From assembly GCF_900109045.1 (NCBI RefSeq), contig NZ_FNYL01000013.1:1-64000 (forward strand): a stretch of DNA of 64,000 nucleotides. Reading direction: 5' to 3'. Both the position numbers and the translations under genes were made by a program. This document shows, piece by piece, positions 16,270-25,711 of this stretch. Each line of letters begins with the position of its first letter. Positions within the stretch are counted from its first letter, which is position 1. Under the pieces are notes generated by a model. It saw nothing but the letters and a program-made list of their open reading frames with translations, was not told the origin of the DNA and did not search any database. This DNA comes from Dyadobacter sp. SG02 (GTDB taxonomy: Bacteria > Bacteroidota > Bacteroidia > Cytophagales > Spirosomataceae).

Positions 16270-19200
16270 ATGAAACAAAGATCATTACTGTCATTTGTTT
16301 GCTGTGGCCTGATGCTCACCGCCGCGCCGCCCTTGGACGCACAGGTGCTGGCCTTGAATGCGCATAAAAACCGCATGCTCCCGCCGGAGCAAACCACCAA
16401 CCAGGTGAAGTTACTCGACGTGCTTTTGCAACTGAAAAAATACTACAATGCCGATATTTTGTTCGAAGAGAGCCAGATGAGCGGCATTACCGTCCAGGAT
16501 TTTGTGTTCGACAAGAACCTGTCGGCCGAGAAGAACATGGAGGCGTTGCTGAAATCGACGAACCTGACGCTGAAAAAGGTACGTAAGAATGCGTATATGA
16601 TTTTGCCGAAAAGGATCGAAACTTCGACAATCGGTACCCGCCCGTCGGCAGGGGAAATGCAGGTCCTGACGGGTAATCGGGCGGTTGTGGCTGATATTAA
16701 GGTCAGCGGAACAGTCACAGACAACAATGGAGAAGGGCTTCCGGGCGTGAACGTGCTCGTGAAGGGGACGATCAATGGTACCAATACGGATGTAAACGGG
16801 AAGTATGAGCTGGATGTGCCTTCAGCGGAATCGGTACTGGTATTTACATCAATCGGCTTTCAGAAGCAGGAGGTTACCGTCGGGCAGCGCTCGGTGCTGG
16901 ATGTAAAAATGGCGGTCGAAACGCAGACGCTCGACGAAGTGGTGGTGACTGCACTGGGTATCAAAAAGGAGAAGAAGGCATTGGGTTACGCTATTTCGGA
17001 AGTGAAAGGCGAAGAGCTCACGCAGGCGCGCTCGACGAATATCGCAAACAGCCTCGTAGGCAAAGTGGCCGGGTTGAACATTTCCAGCACGGCGACCGGC
17101 CCGAGCGGTTCGTCGCGTATAGTGATACGCGGTAATGGGTCTATCTCCGGTAATAACCAGCCGCTGATCATCGTGGACGGTATTCCGATCAACAACGATA
17201 ACCTCGGCTCGGTAGCCATCGGCGCCAACCGCGAGGGCTCCTGGACCGGCTCCGACCGTGGCGACGGTATTTCCAGCCTGAACCCGGACGAGATTGAAAG
17301 TATCAGTGTGCTGAAAGGCGCCACGGCAGCCGCATTGTACGGCTCACGGGCTTCCAACGGGGCGATTTTGGTCACTACAAAAGGCGGTAAGGCAGATAAG
17401 GGCATTGGAGTGGAAGTGAACAGCAACTTCCTCGCGGAGGATCTTCTTTTTAAATCCTACAAAGATTATCAATATGAATACGGCCTCGGCAGCAACGGTG
17501 TAAAACCGACCACCGTGGCCGAAACCGCGACGAGAAATAGCTGGGGTGGTCGTTTGGACGGCAGCAATTCGATGAACTACGACGGCGTCGAGCGCCCGTA
17601 TGTGGCCGCGAAGGATAATTTGCGCAAGTTTTACAACGTCGGGACCACATTCACCAACTCCGTCGCATTGACCGGCGCTACCGAAAAGGTAACCTACCGC
17701 CTTTCAATGAACGACCTGAACAACAAAGGCGTGCTGCCGAACAACACGCTTCGCCGGAACAATTTTGCATTGAATACGAATGGTAACCTCGGCAAACGCA
17801 TTTCGTTCGTGGCGAATGCGAAGTACATCATCGAGAAAAACCACAACCGTCCGCGCGTGAACGACTCGCCGGGTAATGCGAACTTCGCGATGTACGTGCT
17901 ACCGACGTCGCTCGATGTGGATGTGCTTAAAAACGCGCAGTTCGATGCGAATGGGAATGAAAAGGTATGGTCGGATAACCAGTATACCCAAAACCCGTAT
18001 TTCGCGACGGAGCAGTTTCAGCAGGATGATAACAAGAAGCGCGTGATCGCCTCATTTGAACCTAAATACACGATTACCGACTGGCTTTACCTGAAAGGCC
18101 GCATTGGTTTTGATAATTTCAATTACCGTTACAAAAGCATCGAGCCGTACGGTACCGGCTATGTGCTGCGCGGTAGCTATACCTCGTCGCTGCGTGAATT
18201 TACGGAGACCAACAAGGAGCTTTTAGTGGGTATTAACCGCAAAATCGGCGAGAAATTTGCATTCAATGGTTTGTTTGGTGGAAACATGATGAAACAGGTG
18301 ACGAACCTGAACGAGGTTACGGCCAACAACAGCTTCAACATTCCATTTTTCTACGATGTGTCGAACATCGACCCGGCGGCGCGTACCGTCACCGAGGCTT
18401 ACATTGAGAAGCGCATTAACTCGGTTTACGGCTCGGCGGAGTTTTCCTACAACAATTACCTTTTCGTAACCGCCACCGCGCGTAACGACTGGTTCTCGAC
18501 ACTCGCGAAAGGCAAGAACAGCATTTTCTATCCGTCGTTCGGCGTGAGTTTCGTGGCTTCGGAGGCTTTGAAAATGCCTTCCGTGATCAATTACCTGAAA
18601 TTCCGCGGGTCGTGGGCGCAGGCGGGCGGCGATACCGATCCGTACAATCTCTCGCTGTATTACTCGCTCAGCGGTGCGCATTTGGGTTCGGCGTTGGCGC
18701 AGATCAACGGTACGCGTGTACCGAATGGCGGTTTGCAGCCATTGACTTCGACGGTTTCCGAATTGGGTTTGGAGGCTAAATTGTTCAATAACCTCCTGAA
18801 TGTCGATTTTGCGGTTTACGACCGTAAAACGACCGACGATATCGTAAGTGCCACGATTTCAGAAACATCCGGCTATACGAGTGCATTGTTCAACGTGGGC
18901 GCGATCCGTAACCGCGGTATCGAGCTTTTGCTGGGCGCTACCATTGTGAATGGCAAGAAATTTACCTGGGACGCCTCTTTCAATATGGGTTACAATGCGA
19001 GCGAGGTGCTGAGCCTTTACGACAACCTCCAAACGTTGCGTGTGGACCAGTCGCGGCCGGGTTCCGCGTTCATTCACCAGGATGTGGGCAAGCCTTACAG
19101 CCAGATCAAAGGTTACGATTTCAAACGCGATGCGAACGGCAGTATCGTGTACAACTCGCAGGGATTGGCCATGGCCGGTGATATCAAGACTTTCGGCTCC

Positions 19201-19722
19201 GGCGTTTCGCCATACACCCTGGGTTTTAATAACACATTCAACTACAAAGGCATTAGTCTGAGCGTGTTGGTGGACGGCAAATTCGGCGGGTACATTTATT
19301 CGGGTACTAATGCATTGGCGTACCGTTTCGGTTTGCAAAAGGAAACGTTGGTTGGACGTGAGGGCGGTGTAACGGGCGCAGGCGTAACCGAAAGTGGTGA
19401 GCCGAATACCGCAAAAGCGCCTGCCCAAGCCTATTATAGCAACTGGTACTCGGCCATTGCCACGCCATTTGTGTACAAATCAGACTTTATCAAACTGCGC
19501 CAGATCATTCTCCAATACTCGATTCCCACCCGCTACCTGGGCAAGCTGCCGTTCAAAGGCGCTTCGGTTTCCATTGTGGGGCGTAACCTGGCGGTGTTGA
19601 TGAAAAAAGTGCCGGTCATCGATCCGGAAGCGACTTACAACAATGGCAATGCGCAGGGCGTCGAGTTTGCCGGTACGCCGCCGACGCGTTCTTATGGTGT
19701 TAACCTGAACCTGAAATTCTGA
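16270..19722 (+). CDS. SusC/RagA-family TonB-dependent outer-membrane transporter with STN domain
   Basis: The 1150-residue protein has a signal peptide (to about 25), an STN signalling domain (about 40-110, KLLDVLLQLKKYYNADILFE) and a carboxypeptidase-regulatory-like domain (about 140-225). The plug begins with DEVVVTALGIKKEKKALGYA, and the 22-strand barrel ends YGVNLNLKF. It imports an oligomeric or otherwise large ligand with the SusD lipoprotein that follows. The STN domain passes the occupancy signal to FecR. The VVVTALGI plug type is the one usually paired with SusD-like_2 lipoproteins, as here. The ligand is not known. The co-located mannonate dehydratase suggests a uronate-containing glycan (inference). 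Confidence 0.93.
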   Translation: MKQRSLLSFVCCGLMLTAAPPLDAQVLALNAHKNRMLPPEQTTNQVKLLDVLLQLKKYYNADILFEESQMSGITVQDFVFDKNLSAEKNMEALLKSTNLTLKKVRKNAYMILPKRIETSTIGTRPSAGEMQVLTGNRAVVADIKVSGTVTDNNGEGLPGVNVLVKGTINGTNTDVNGKYELDVPSAESVLVFTSIGFQKQEVTVGQRSVLDVKMAVETQTLDEVVVTALGIKKEKKALGYAISEVKGEELTQARSTNIANSLVGKVAGLNISSTATGPSGSSRIVIRGNGSISGNNQPLIIVDGIPINNDNLGSVAIGANREGSWTGSDRGDGISSLNPDEIESISVLKGATAAALYGSRASNGAILVTTKGGKADKGIGVEVNSNFLAEDLLFKSYKDYQYEYGLGSNGVKPTTVAETATRNSWGGRLDGSNSMNYDGVERPYVAAKDNLRKFYNVGTTFTNSVALTGATEKVTYRLSMNDLNNKGVLPNNTLRRNNFALNTNGNLGKRISFVANAKYIIEKNHNRPRVNDSPGNANFAMYVLPTSLDVDVLKNAQFDANGNEKVWSDNQYTQNPYFATEQFQQDDNKKRVIASFEPKYTITDWLYLKGRIGFDNFNYRYKSIEPYGTGYVLRGSYTSSLREFTETNKELLVGINRKIGEKFAFNGLFGGNMMKQVTNLNEVTANNSFNIPFFYDVSNIDPAARTVTEAYIEKRINSVYGSAEFSYNNYLFVTATARNDWFSTLAKGKNSIFYPSFGVSFVASEALKMPSVINYLKFRGSWAQAGGDTDPYNLSLYYSLSGAHLGSALAQINGTRVPNGGLQPLTSTVSELGLEAKLFNNLLNVDFAVYDRKTTDDIVSATISETSGYTSALFNVGAIRNRGIELLLGATIVNGKKFTWDASFNMGYNASEVLSLYDNLQTLRVDQSRPGSAFIHQDVGKPYSQIKGYDFKRDANGSIVYNSQGLAMAGDIKTFGSGVSPYTLGFNNTFNYKGISLSVLVDGKFGGYIYSGTNALAYRFGLQKETLVGREGGVTGAGVTESGEPNTAKAPAQAYYSNWYSAIATPFVYKSDFIKLRQIILQYSIPTRYLGKLPFKGASVSIVGRNLAVLMKKVPVIDPEATYNNGNAQGVEFAGTPPTRSYGVNLNLKF

Positions 19723-19741
19723 TCCTTCAAAAAGAGAAATC

Positions 19742-21274
19742 ATGCTTAAAAAATTAACCATATGCCTTGCATTGCTCGCCGGAGCGGGCGCTTGTACCAA
19801 GGATTTTGAAGAAATCAATGTTAACCCGAACGCGCCGAGCAATGTGCCGGTGGATTACCTGCTAGGACAGTCGCAGTTATTGCTGACGGGCTCGGCGAGC
19901 GGTCCGGCGTCGAAAGCCTGGCGTGCCAACTTCGGTTACGCGGCTTGTCTCATCCAGCAGATGTCGTCCGTCGATGCGACGTTTTACAAAGGCAGTTTTT
20001 ATACATTTTTGGGAGAAATCAACTCCGCTTTTTTCGATAACTCTTACACTTATGCCGTCAAAAGCATGGTGAACCTGATCGACGTCGCGCAGAAAGATCC
20101 GAAAAATGTGAACGTGCTCTCGATGGCGCGCATCATTAAAGTGATGGAGTTCTCGCGCACGACGGATCTCTATGGCGACATTCCCTATTTCGAAGCTGGA
20201 AAGGGTTTTATCGACGGTAATTTTTCACCCAAATACGACGCGCAGCAGGCCATTTACATGGATATGCTGAAAGAGCTTGAAGAAGCCGGCAAGGCATTCG
20301 ATGCGGCCCAGTACATTCCAAAGGCGGCTGACTACATCTACGGCGGCGACCTCGATAAGTGGAAACGCGCGGCAAACTCGCTCATGCTGCGTCTTGCGAT
20401 GCGTATGCAAAAGGCAGACCCGGCCAATGCTCAGGTTTGGGCCAAAAAAGCCATCGACGGCGGGCTGATCACCGGCAATGCGGAAACCATCGCCGTGAAG
20501 TTCGCCAACACCGGCGCGGAGATCAACTCGAACCCGAACTCGTGGATACTGGGCCCGAGCGGCTCGAACATTACCAACATTCCGAATGCCGGCGTGCAAT
20601 GGGCCAAAACGCTGATCGACATGATGAAGGAGCGTCAGGATCCGCGCCTGCCCATCATTTCGATGATCAAAGGCGGCGACAACAGCCTTGCCAAACAGCG
20701 CGGCCTGCCGAATGCCACCGACGCCACAGGCCTTGCGGCATTGGATGAGAAAAACCTCGATAACTACTCGCGCCCGGCAACCGGCGTGATCGGCATCGCA
20801 TTGCCCTGGGTTTACATGAGTTATGCCGAAGCGCAGTTGCTCAAAGCGGAGGCGATCGAGCGGGGGTGGGCGACGGGCAATGCCAAAGCGGCATTCCAGG
20901 AAGGACAATCGGCCGCGCTGGCGCAAATGTCGTGGGCTAATGCGACCATTTCCAATGCGGATATCGCAGCATATGCCGCTAAAAATCCCTACCCGGAAGC
21001 AGGAACGCTCGCCGCGAAAATGAATGCGATCCACACGGAGGTATATTTGCTGTCGGCCAGCACTTTTAACCATATCGAGGGCTATGCCAACTGGCGCAGA
21101 ACGGGTTACCCGGTGCTGACGCCCGTGAATTACCTCGGTAACGATACCAACGGCCAGATCCCGCGCCGCCTGCGCTACCCGCTCAGTGAAGAGGGCATTA
21201 ACCCGAACTTCAAAACGGCGATCGAGCGGCAGGGGCCGGATGTGTTCATGACGCGGATCTGGTGGGACAAATAA
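19742..21274 (+). CDS. SusD-like surface lipoprotein (SusD-like_2 type)
   Basis: The 510-residue lipoprotein has its lipid-anchor cysteine at C18 (LAGAGAC). Start-type landmarks are DFEEINVNPNAPSNVP and DYLLGQSQ, and the end IERQGPDVFMTRIWWDK is typical of the SusD-like_2 group. The TPR-like helices include YMSYAEAQLLKAEA. It forms the lid over the SusC barrel and binds the ligand at the cell surface. It starts 19 bases after the SusC stop and 9 bases before the mannonate dehydratase, so the genes are one transcription unit. Confidence 0.92.
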   Translation: MLKKLTICLALLAGAGACTKDFEEINVNPNAPSNVPVDYLLGQSQLLLTGSASGPASKAWRANFGYAACLIQQMSSVDATFYKGSFYTFLGEINSAFFDNSYTYAVKSMVNLIDVAQKDPKNVNVLSMARIIKVMEFSRTTDLYGDIPYFEAGKGFIDGNFSPKYDAQQAIYMDMLKELEEAGKAFDAAQYIPKAADYIYGGDLDKWKRAANSLMLRLAMRMQKADPANAQVWAKKAIDGGLITGNAETIAVKFANTGAEINSNPNSWILGPSGSNITNIPNAGVQWAKTLIDMMKERQDPRLPIISMIKGGDNSLAKQRGLPNATDATGLAALDEKNLDNYSRPATGVIGIALPWVYMSYAEAQLLKAEAIERGWATGNAKAAFQEGQSAALAQMSWANATISNADIAAYAAKNPYPEAGTLAAKMNAIHTEVYLLSASTFNHIEGYANWRRTGYPVLTPVNYLGNDTNGQIPRRLRYPLSEEGINPNFKTAIERQGPDVFMTRIWWDK

Positions 21275-21283
21275 TCGGATAGT

Positions 21284-22405
21284 ATGGAAAATTCACGCAG
21301 GAAGTTTATTAAAAACAGTGCGGTGGTGGCGGCAGCGTCCACTACCGCGCTGATGACCGGGCCGCAGTCCTTTGCAAGGCAGACAGCACAGGCCGCCGCA
21401 TTTGCCAAAGACGGCGGTATGCAGTTCTGCCTCGCGCATTTCTTCGGTATCGATCCCACCCGCATTGCACTTTCGAAGCAAATGCAGGTGCTGGGTGCGG
21501 TGGGAGGCATTAACCCGCAAAGCGTAGGTCTCAGTAATGTCAAAAACTGGGAGTACGAAGCCATTGTGGCCGTGCGCGATTTCTGGAAGCAGCACGGTAT
21601 TACTTATCGCGTGATCGAGGGCCCGCCGTCGTTGTACGAAAAAACCAAGCTGGGGCTCGATGGCAAAGACGAGGAAATAGAGACTTTCATTAAGTTTATA
21701 CAAAACCTTTCGAAAGCCGGGATTGACACGGTTTGCTACAACTGGATGCCGGTGATCAGCTGGGCGCGCACGAAGCTTGATAAACCCTCACGCGGGGGCG
21801 CGCTCGTGAGTACGTTCGATTACGAGGACGTGAAGGACAAGCCGCTCACCGAATACGGCGACTTCACCCACGAAACCATGTGGAAGAACCTGGAATACTT
21901 CCTCAAAGCCGTGGTACCGGAAGCCGAAAAAGTAGGTGTGAAGCTTGCATTACATCCCGACGACCCGCCGGTAGACAAAATCCAGGGCATACCGCGCATT
22001 ATGACCTCGGCCAATGCATTTAAACGCCTGATCGAGATCGTACCGAGCCCGAGCAACGGCATTACTTTGTGCCAGGGCACATTTGCAACGATGGGCGAGG
22101 ATATTCCGTCTGTCATCAAATACTTCGGTACCAGAAAGAAAATCCACTTCGTGCACTTTCGTGATGTTCGTGGCACCAAAACGAATTTCGAAGAAACCTT
22201 CCACGACGACGGCAAAACCGACATGTACGAAGCGATGAAAACCTATTACGAAGTAGGTTTCCGGGGCCCCATGCGCCCCGATCACGTGCCTACCGTCGCC
22301 GGCGACAGCAACCAGAACGCCGGTTACAGCAACTACGGCGCCTTGTTTGCAATAGGCTACATGCGCGGGTTGGTAGAGGCGATCGCGAAAGCGCGCCGGG
22401 CGTGA
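21284..22405 (+). CDS. uxuA: Mannonate dehydratase (UxuA-like) with Tat signal
   Basis: The 373-residue protein carries the UxuA motifs LALHPDDPP, GITLCQGTF, VHFRDVRGT, FHDDGKTDM and RPDHVPT. These supply the His, Cys and Asp metal ligands for dehydration of D-mannonate to 2-keto-3-deoxy-D-gluconate. Unusually for a cytoplasmic pathway enzyme it begins with a twin-arginine signal (SRRKFIKNSAVVAAASTTA), so it is probably exported to the periplasm. It lies 9 bases after SusD and is the last gene of the locus. Either dehydration occurs in the periplasm or this paralogue acts on a different substrate. The family assignment is firm, the exact substrate less so. Confidence 0.85.
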   Translation: MENSRRKFIKNSAVVAAASTTALMTGPQSFARQTAQAAAFAKDGGMQFCLAHFFGIDPTRIALSKQMQVLGAVGGINPQSVGLSNVKNWEYEAIVAVRDFWKQHGITYRVIEGPPSLYEKTKLGLDGKDEEIETFIKFIQNLSKAGIDTVCYNWMPVISWARTKLDKPSRGGALVSTFDYEDVKDKPLTEYGDFTHETMWKNLEYFLKAVVPEAEKVGVKLALHPDDPPVDKIQGIPRIMTSANAFKRLIEIVPSPSNGITLCQGTFATMGEDIPSVIKYFGTRKKIHFVHFRDVRGTKTNFEETFHDDGKTDMYEAMKTYYEVGFRGPMRPDHVPTVAGDSNQNAGYSNYGALFAIGYMRGLVEAIAKARRA

Positions 22406-22410
22406 TGTTT

Positions 22411-22536
22411 AATGAGTGAATGAGTGACTAGTCAAGGGTTGTCAGGAAGTCAGAAATAGTCAGGTGTTGGTTTAATGCCCATTTAAACAATTCATGACCA
22501 TTCCTGACCTAATGACTATTCACTCATTCACTCATT
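22411..22536. repeat. Long imperfect inverted repeat between convergent genes, GTCAGG-rich
   Basis: The outer arms 22411-22434 and 22513-22536 match at 23 of 24 positions, and each contains ATGAGTGA units. Inside, GTCA/GTCAGG motifs recur on the left arm (22431, 22441, 22449, 22459) with their complements on the right. An apex hairpin GTTTAA/TTAAAC spans 22470-22488. The whole could fold into one long cruciform or act as a two-way terminator for uxuA and the LytTR regulator gene. Confidence 0.75.
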
Positions 22537-22552
22537 CGAAATTCACTCGTTC

Positions 22553-23281
22553 CTATTGCCACTTCGCCAGCAATTCCTTGAATGCATCCTTGTAGAGGTC
22601 GCCCACGGGAATATCGACGGTGCCGATGTGCACCGCGCTTTTGCTGATCGAATCTACTTTGCCTACGGACACGATGAATGAGCGGTGGATGCGGATGAAT
22701 TTTCCGGAGGGAAGCTTCTCTTCGATTGCTTTGAGGCTGCTGTGCGAAACCACCGGGCTGCCGTTGGCCTGGTGGATTTTGACATAATCCTTGAAAGATT
22801 CGATGAAAAGGATCGAATCGAAATCGATCCTGACCAGCTTATAATCCGATTTCACGAACAGGTAATGCTCGCTGGAATCCAGTTCCGGTTCGTTTGATGC
22901 CTCCCGCAGGTTTTCGAAATACTTTTTGGCCTTCATGGCCGTGGCGAGGAACTGGTTATAACCAAACGGTTTGAGCAGATAACCCAGCGCATCCACCTCA
23001 TAGCCCTGCACCGCAAACTGATTGTAAGCCGTCGTGAACACGATCCGCGTTTTGGTATCCGGGTTCTGGCTCAGTACTTTCGCCAGTTCCATCCCCGTTA
23101 GTTCAGGCATCTGAATATCCAGGTAAACCAGATGGATGTTTTCTTTCGTGATCACTTCCAGCGCGTCCAGCGCATTGATATACCTGCCGTGCAAATGCAG
23201 GAACGGCGTTTGCTCCACAAATGAACTCACCAGGCCCAATGCGAGCGGCTCGTCGTCAACGGTAATGCAATTCAGGGTCAT
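22553..23281 (-). CDS. LytTR-family response regulator
   Basis: The 242-residue regulator has a receiver domain with phospho-acceptor D55 (LVYLDIQMPELTG) and conserved acidic residues TVDDEP near the N-terminus. A LytTR DNA-binding domain occupies about 140-240 (YLFVKSDYKLVRIDFDSILF, FIRIHRSFIVSVGKV). LytTR regulators bind direct repeats upstream of target genes. It starts 6 bases after the stop of the histidine kinase gene on the same strand, so the two form a coupled two-component system. Confidence 0.93.
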   Translation of the reverse strand: MTLNCITVDDEPLALGLVSSFVEQTPFLHLHGRYINALDALEVITKENIHLVYLDIQMPELTGMELAKVLSQNPDTKTRIVFTTAYNQFAVQGYEVDALGYLLKPFGYNQFLATAMKAKKYFENLREASNEPELDSSEHYLFVKSDYKLVRIDFDSILFIESFKDYVKIHQANGSPVVSHSSLKAIEEKLPSGKFIRIHRSFIVSVGKVDSISKSAVHIGTVDIPVGDLYKDAFKELLAKWQ

Positions 23282-23287
23282 GTCGGT

Positions 23288-24358
23288 TTACGTGAGGTTG
23301 ATGGTCAGGTCTACGGTGTAGGTGTTCGCGCGTTCATCGGTATGGATTTCCAGCCGGTGCTTTTCGGGGTATAAAAGGTCGAGGCGGCGGCGGGTGTTGC
23401 TCAGGCCGATGCCGCCGCTTTCCGCTCCCGCCACGTTTTGCACGGGGAAAATATGGTTTTCTACATGCAGCTTCAATGCGCCGTTCGATAATCCTGCATG
23501 GATCTTTATTTCAGATTGCTGCGAGGCGTCGATACCGTGTTTGAATGCATTTTCAATGAACGGCAACAGCAGCATCGGGGCAATAGGGTAGTCGGGCACA
23601 GGCTCGTCGCGGGTGTATTGGACATTGCTGCTGCTCTGCACGCGCAGTTTCATGAGTTCGATGTAGTCGTCTATAAACTCGAATTCCCGGCTGAGCGGGG
23701 CCACGTCCTGCTGCGTTTCATAGAGCAGGTAGCGCATCATGCGCGAGAGCGTGAGCGTGGCCTCGCGTGACTCTTCGACGTTGGTGTAGGAGAGCGCGTA
23801 TATATTATTGAGTGTATTGAAAAAGAAATGCGGGTTGATCTGTGCCTTCAACAGCGCGAGCTCGGAGGTAATATTCTGTTTCTCGACCGCATCGCGCAGG
23901 CGTGCGTCAGCCTGCCAGCGCTGGATGACGGCCATGCTTGTGCTCACGCCCATGACGAGTAATGTGGTCATGAGCAGGATGCCGTCGAACAGGTGCCGGG
24001 GTTTCGGTCCGCCGTGGTGCCTCGGGCGGGGCATTACCCGCTCCATGTGCCGGCGGATTTCGAGTTGCTGGTCGGCCAATTTGCTCACCACCAGCATTAA
24101 CAAGACCAATGCAATTACCCAAAGAATAAATGCGAAGATCCTGTTTTTCAGCAGGTAACGCGGGACGAGGTAATGTGAATTGAAATAGAAAAGTCCCACC
24201 AGCAGCCCGAAATTCAGGAATTGTTTCACCCAAAATACGGCAGGCAGGCTCACGCCCCACGACAATGGCTGGTAAAATACGAGCACAAAGCCGAGCAACG
24301 CCCACGCAAGCAAATGCATCGCGACCACTACGCCGCCTTTTGTGTTTTCTCTGGTCAT
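23288..24358 (-). CDS. LytS/YehU-type membrane sensor histidine kinase
   Basis: I choose the ATG ending at 24358 (MTRENTKGG, 356 residues). The in-frame ATG at 24379 adds seven residues. Four hydrophobic segments fill residues 10-135. The His_kinase domain follows with phospho-accepting H177 in QINPHFFFNTLNNIY, then an HATPase region (LLPFIENAFKHG, GGIGLSNTRRRLDLLY). There is no large periplasmic sensor, so the signal may be sensed in the membrane. Partner: the LytTR regulator immediately downstream. Confidence 0.92.
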   Translation of the reverse strand: MTRENTKGGVVVAMHLLAWALLGFVLVFYQPLSWGVSLPAVFWVKQFLNFGLLVGLFYFNSHYLVPRYLLKNRIFAFILWVIALVLLMLVVSKLADQQLEIRRHMERVMPRPRHHGGPKPRHLFDGILLMTTLLVMGVSTSMAVIQRWQADARLRDAVEKQNITSELALLKAQINPHFFFNTLNNIYALSYTNVEESREATLTLSRMMRYLLYETQQDVAPLSREFEFIDDYIELMKLRVQSSSNVQYTRDEPVPDYPIAPMLLLPFIENAFKHGIDASQQSEIKIHAGLSNGALKLHVENHIFPVQNVAGAESGGIGLSNTRRRLDLLYPEKHRLEIHTDERANTYTVDLTINLT

Positions 24359-24662
24359 TGATGTAAAAATAACAGGCAAACGGCGGTATTTAACAATGCC
24401 GCGCGGGTGTTTCGACGTATCGCGCCTTTTGGTGGTTAAATGGCCACTCTTTGCCGACAGGCCGACAGCATCGCCGGAAAGCCTTTTCCTGCGGCCGGTT
24501 TATCGGGTAAAAGGGGCCATTCAGCTACACTTTCGGGCTCTCCGTCCAAGCGGTTTTTATTCGCGGTTTACATTAATTCTCTTTGTATTGGGCGATCCCG
24601 GACGGCAGTTCGCGGAAGCAACAGGTAGACCCGCTGAATGATCCATTGAAAAGTAAGAACGT
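24359..24662. other. 304-bp divergent intergenic region
   Basis: It separates the histidine kinase gene (minus) from a lone ECF sigma-factor gene (plus). I see no complete TAnnTTTG box, no long palindrome and no credible small reading frame. Confidence 0.5.
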
Positions 24663-25262
24663 ATGCTCAAATTCCTGAATAAAATCATTTTCGATCCGAA
24701 CGATTTCCGCTCGGTGATCGCGGCTTGCATTGCGGGGAACAGTCAGGCTCAGCATATTTTGTTTAAAAAATACTTTGGTTATGCCAAAAGCATTTGCCTG
24801 CGGTACACCTATTCGCCGGAGGAGGCTGAGGAAGTGTTGAATGAAGGGTTTTTCAAAGTTTTCAACAACCTGGAAAAATACGATCCAGAGCAGCCGTTCA
24901 AGGCGTGGCTCAGGACGGTGATGGTGAACAATGCGATCAGCTATTTCAGAAGGAACAAAAAGCATTATGCCGCACGCACGGCATTCGACGAAATCCCCGA
25001 ACCGGGCATTGCCGAGGACGCGGTTTCCGGGATTACCGCAGGGGAAATCATGCAGCTTATCCACGAACTGAAACCGATCTACAAAACGGTGTTCCTGATG
25101 TACGCCGTGGATGGTTACAGCCACAAGGAGATCGCCACGATGCTGGAAATCAACGAAGCCACCGTGCGCTCGCAGTACGCACGGGCGCGGGCGCAGTTGC
25201 AGGAAGTAATCACCGTGCATTACCCCGAACTTGCGGGCCAGTATGCAATGCTTTCGTTTTAA
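24663..25262 (+). CDS. ECF sigma-70 factor without an adjacent FecR
   Basis: The 199-residue protein has sigma region 2 (about 25-90, AQHILFKKYFGYAKSICLRY and AEEVLNEGFFKVFNNL) and region 4 (about 135-185, HKEIATMLEINEATVRSQYARA). A helix-turn-helix of this kind contacts the -35 element. No anti-sigma gene is next to it. The following gene is a lone LytTR protein and the divergent neighbour is a LytS kinase, so it may be controlled at transcription. Its target promoters cannot be predicted from this window. Confidence 0.9.
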   Translation: MLKFLNKIIFDPNDFRSVIAACIAGNSQAQHILFKKYFGYAKSICLRYTYSPEEAEEVLNEGFFKVFNNLEKYDPEQPFKAWLRTVMVNNAISYFRRNKKHYAARTAFDEIPEPGIAEDAVSGITAGEIMQLIHELKPIYKTVFLMYAVDGYSHKEIATMLEINEATVRSQYARARAQLQEVITVHYPELAGQYAMLSF

Positions 25263-25711
25263 AAACGCCCGTTTACCCATCCAGATTTTGAAATCGTGGG
25301 CGCGTTTGCGACCCACGATCGTCTTCCTTGTCCAGCGCCGAAAGTAACGTAAGCGTCACCCGGACCATCTACACGTATATTCAATTCACGCGAAAATAAA
25401 GCGGTACAATCCATTTGGAAGCGGGGTGGAGTTAAAGCCGTATCGGTGGCTTAAACTGTCTCAAAAGATCGCCTAATGTGATTTAAACCTGCAAAAGGCG
25501 CTTTCGGCTGAGCAAACGGCTATTTCAGTTTACCGCCCGTTTTAGCCTATTCATGAGGTAAAAGTTACAATTCACCCGGGTAGCTGTTTCCCGGGGCGAA
25601 TTGTTATACCACTTTTGTATCGCTGCTGGCAACGAACCGGGACTTCAAGCTCCTCAGCGATCACTGCCAGCCCAAGCGCCTGTTAGCCATGAAAGTCAAA
25701 TAAATTTAGCC
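25263..25711. other. 449-bp region without a confident gene
   Basis: It contains a hairpin ATCGTGGG/CCCACGAT (25292-25318) after the sigma-factor gene, which may be a weak terminator lacking a T run. The rest is leader DNA for the LytTR gene, including a minimal reading frame at 25689. An open frame extends back to 25601 in frame with the LytTR gene, but it has no family similarity. Confidence 0.5.
25689..25703 (+). promoter_or_regulatory. Minimal upstream reading frame (Met-Lys-Val-Lys-stop)
   Basis: ATGAAAGTCAAATAA lies 8 bases before the chosen LytTR start, which itself reads ATGAAAGTAAAA. Both are preceded by TTAGCC, so TTAGCCATGAAAGT is directly repeated 23 bases apart. It could be a leader peptide affecting translation or a decayed duplicate start. 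No experiment supports either. Confidence 0.35.

Noticed and set aside
20225..21073. 282-residue open frame on the minus strand
   Set aside because: It is antisense to the SusD-like gene. The composition is that of a reverse-complement shadow.
22411..22536. Possible CRISPR-like array because of repeated units
   Set aside because: Units are 8 bp, irregular, palindromic as a whole and without spacers. No cas genes are near.
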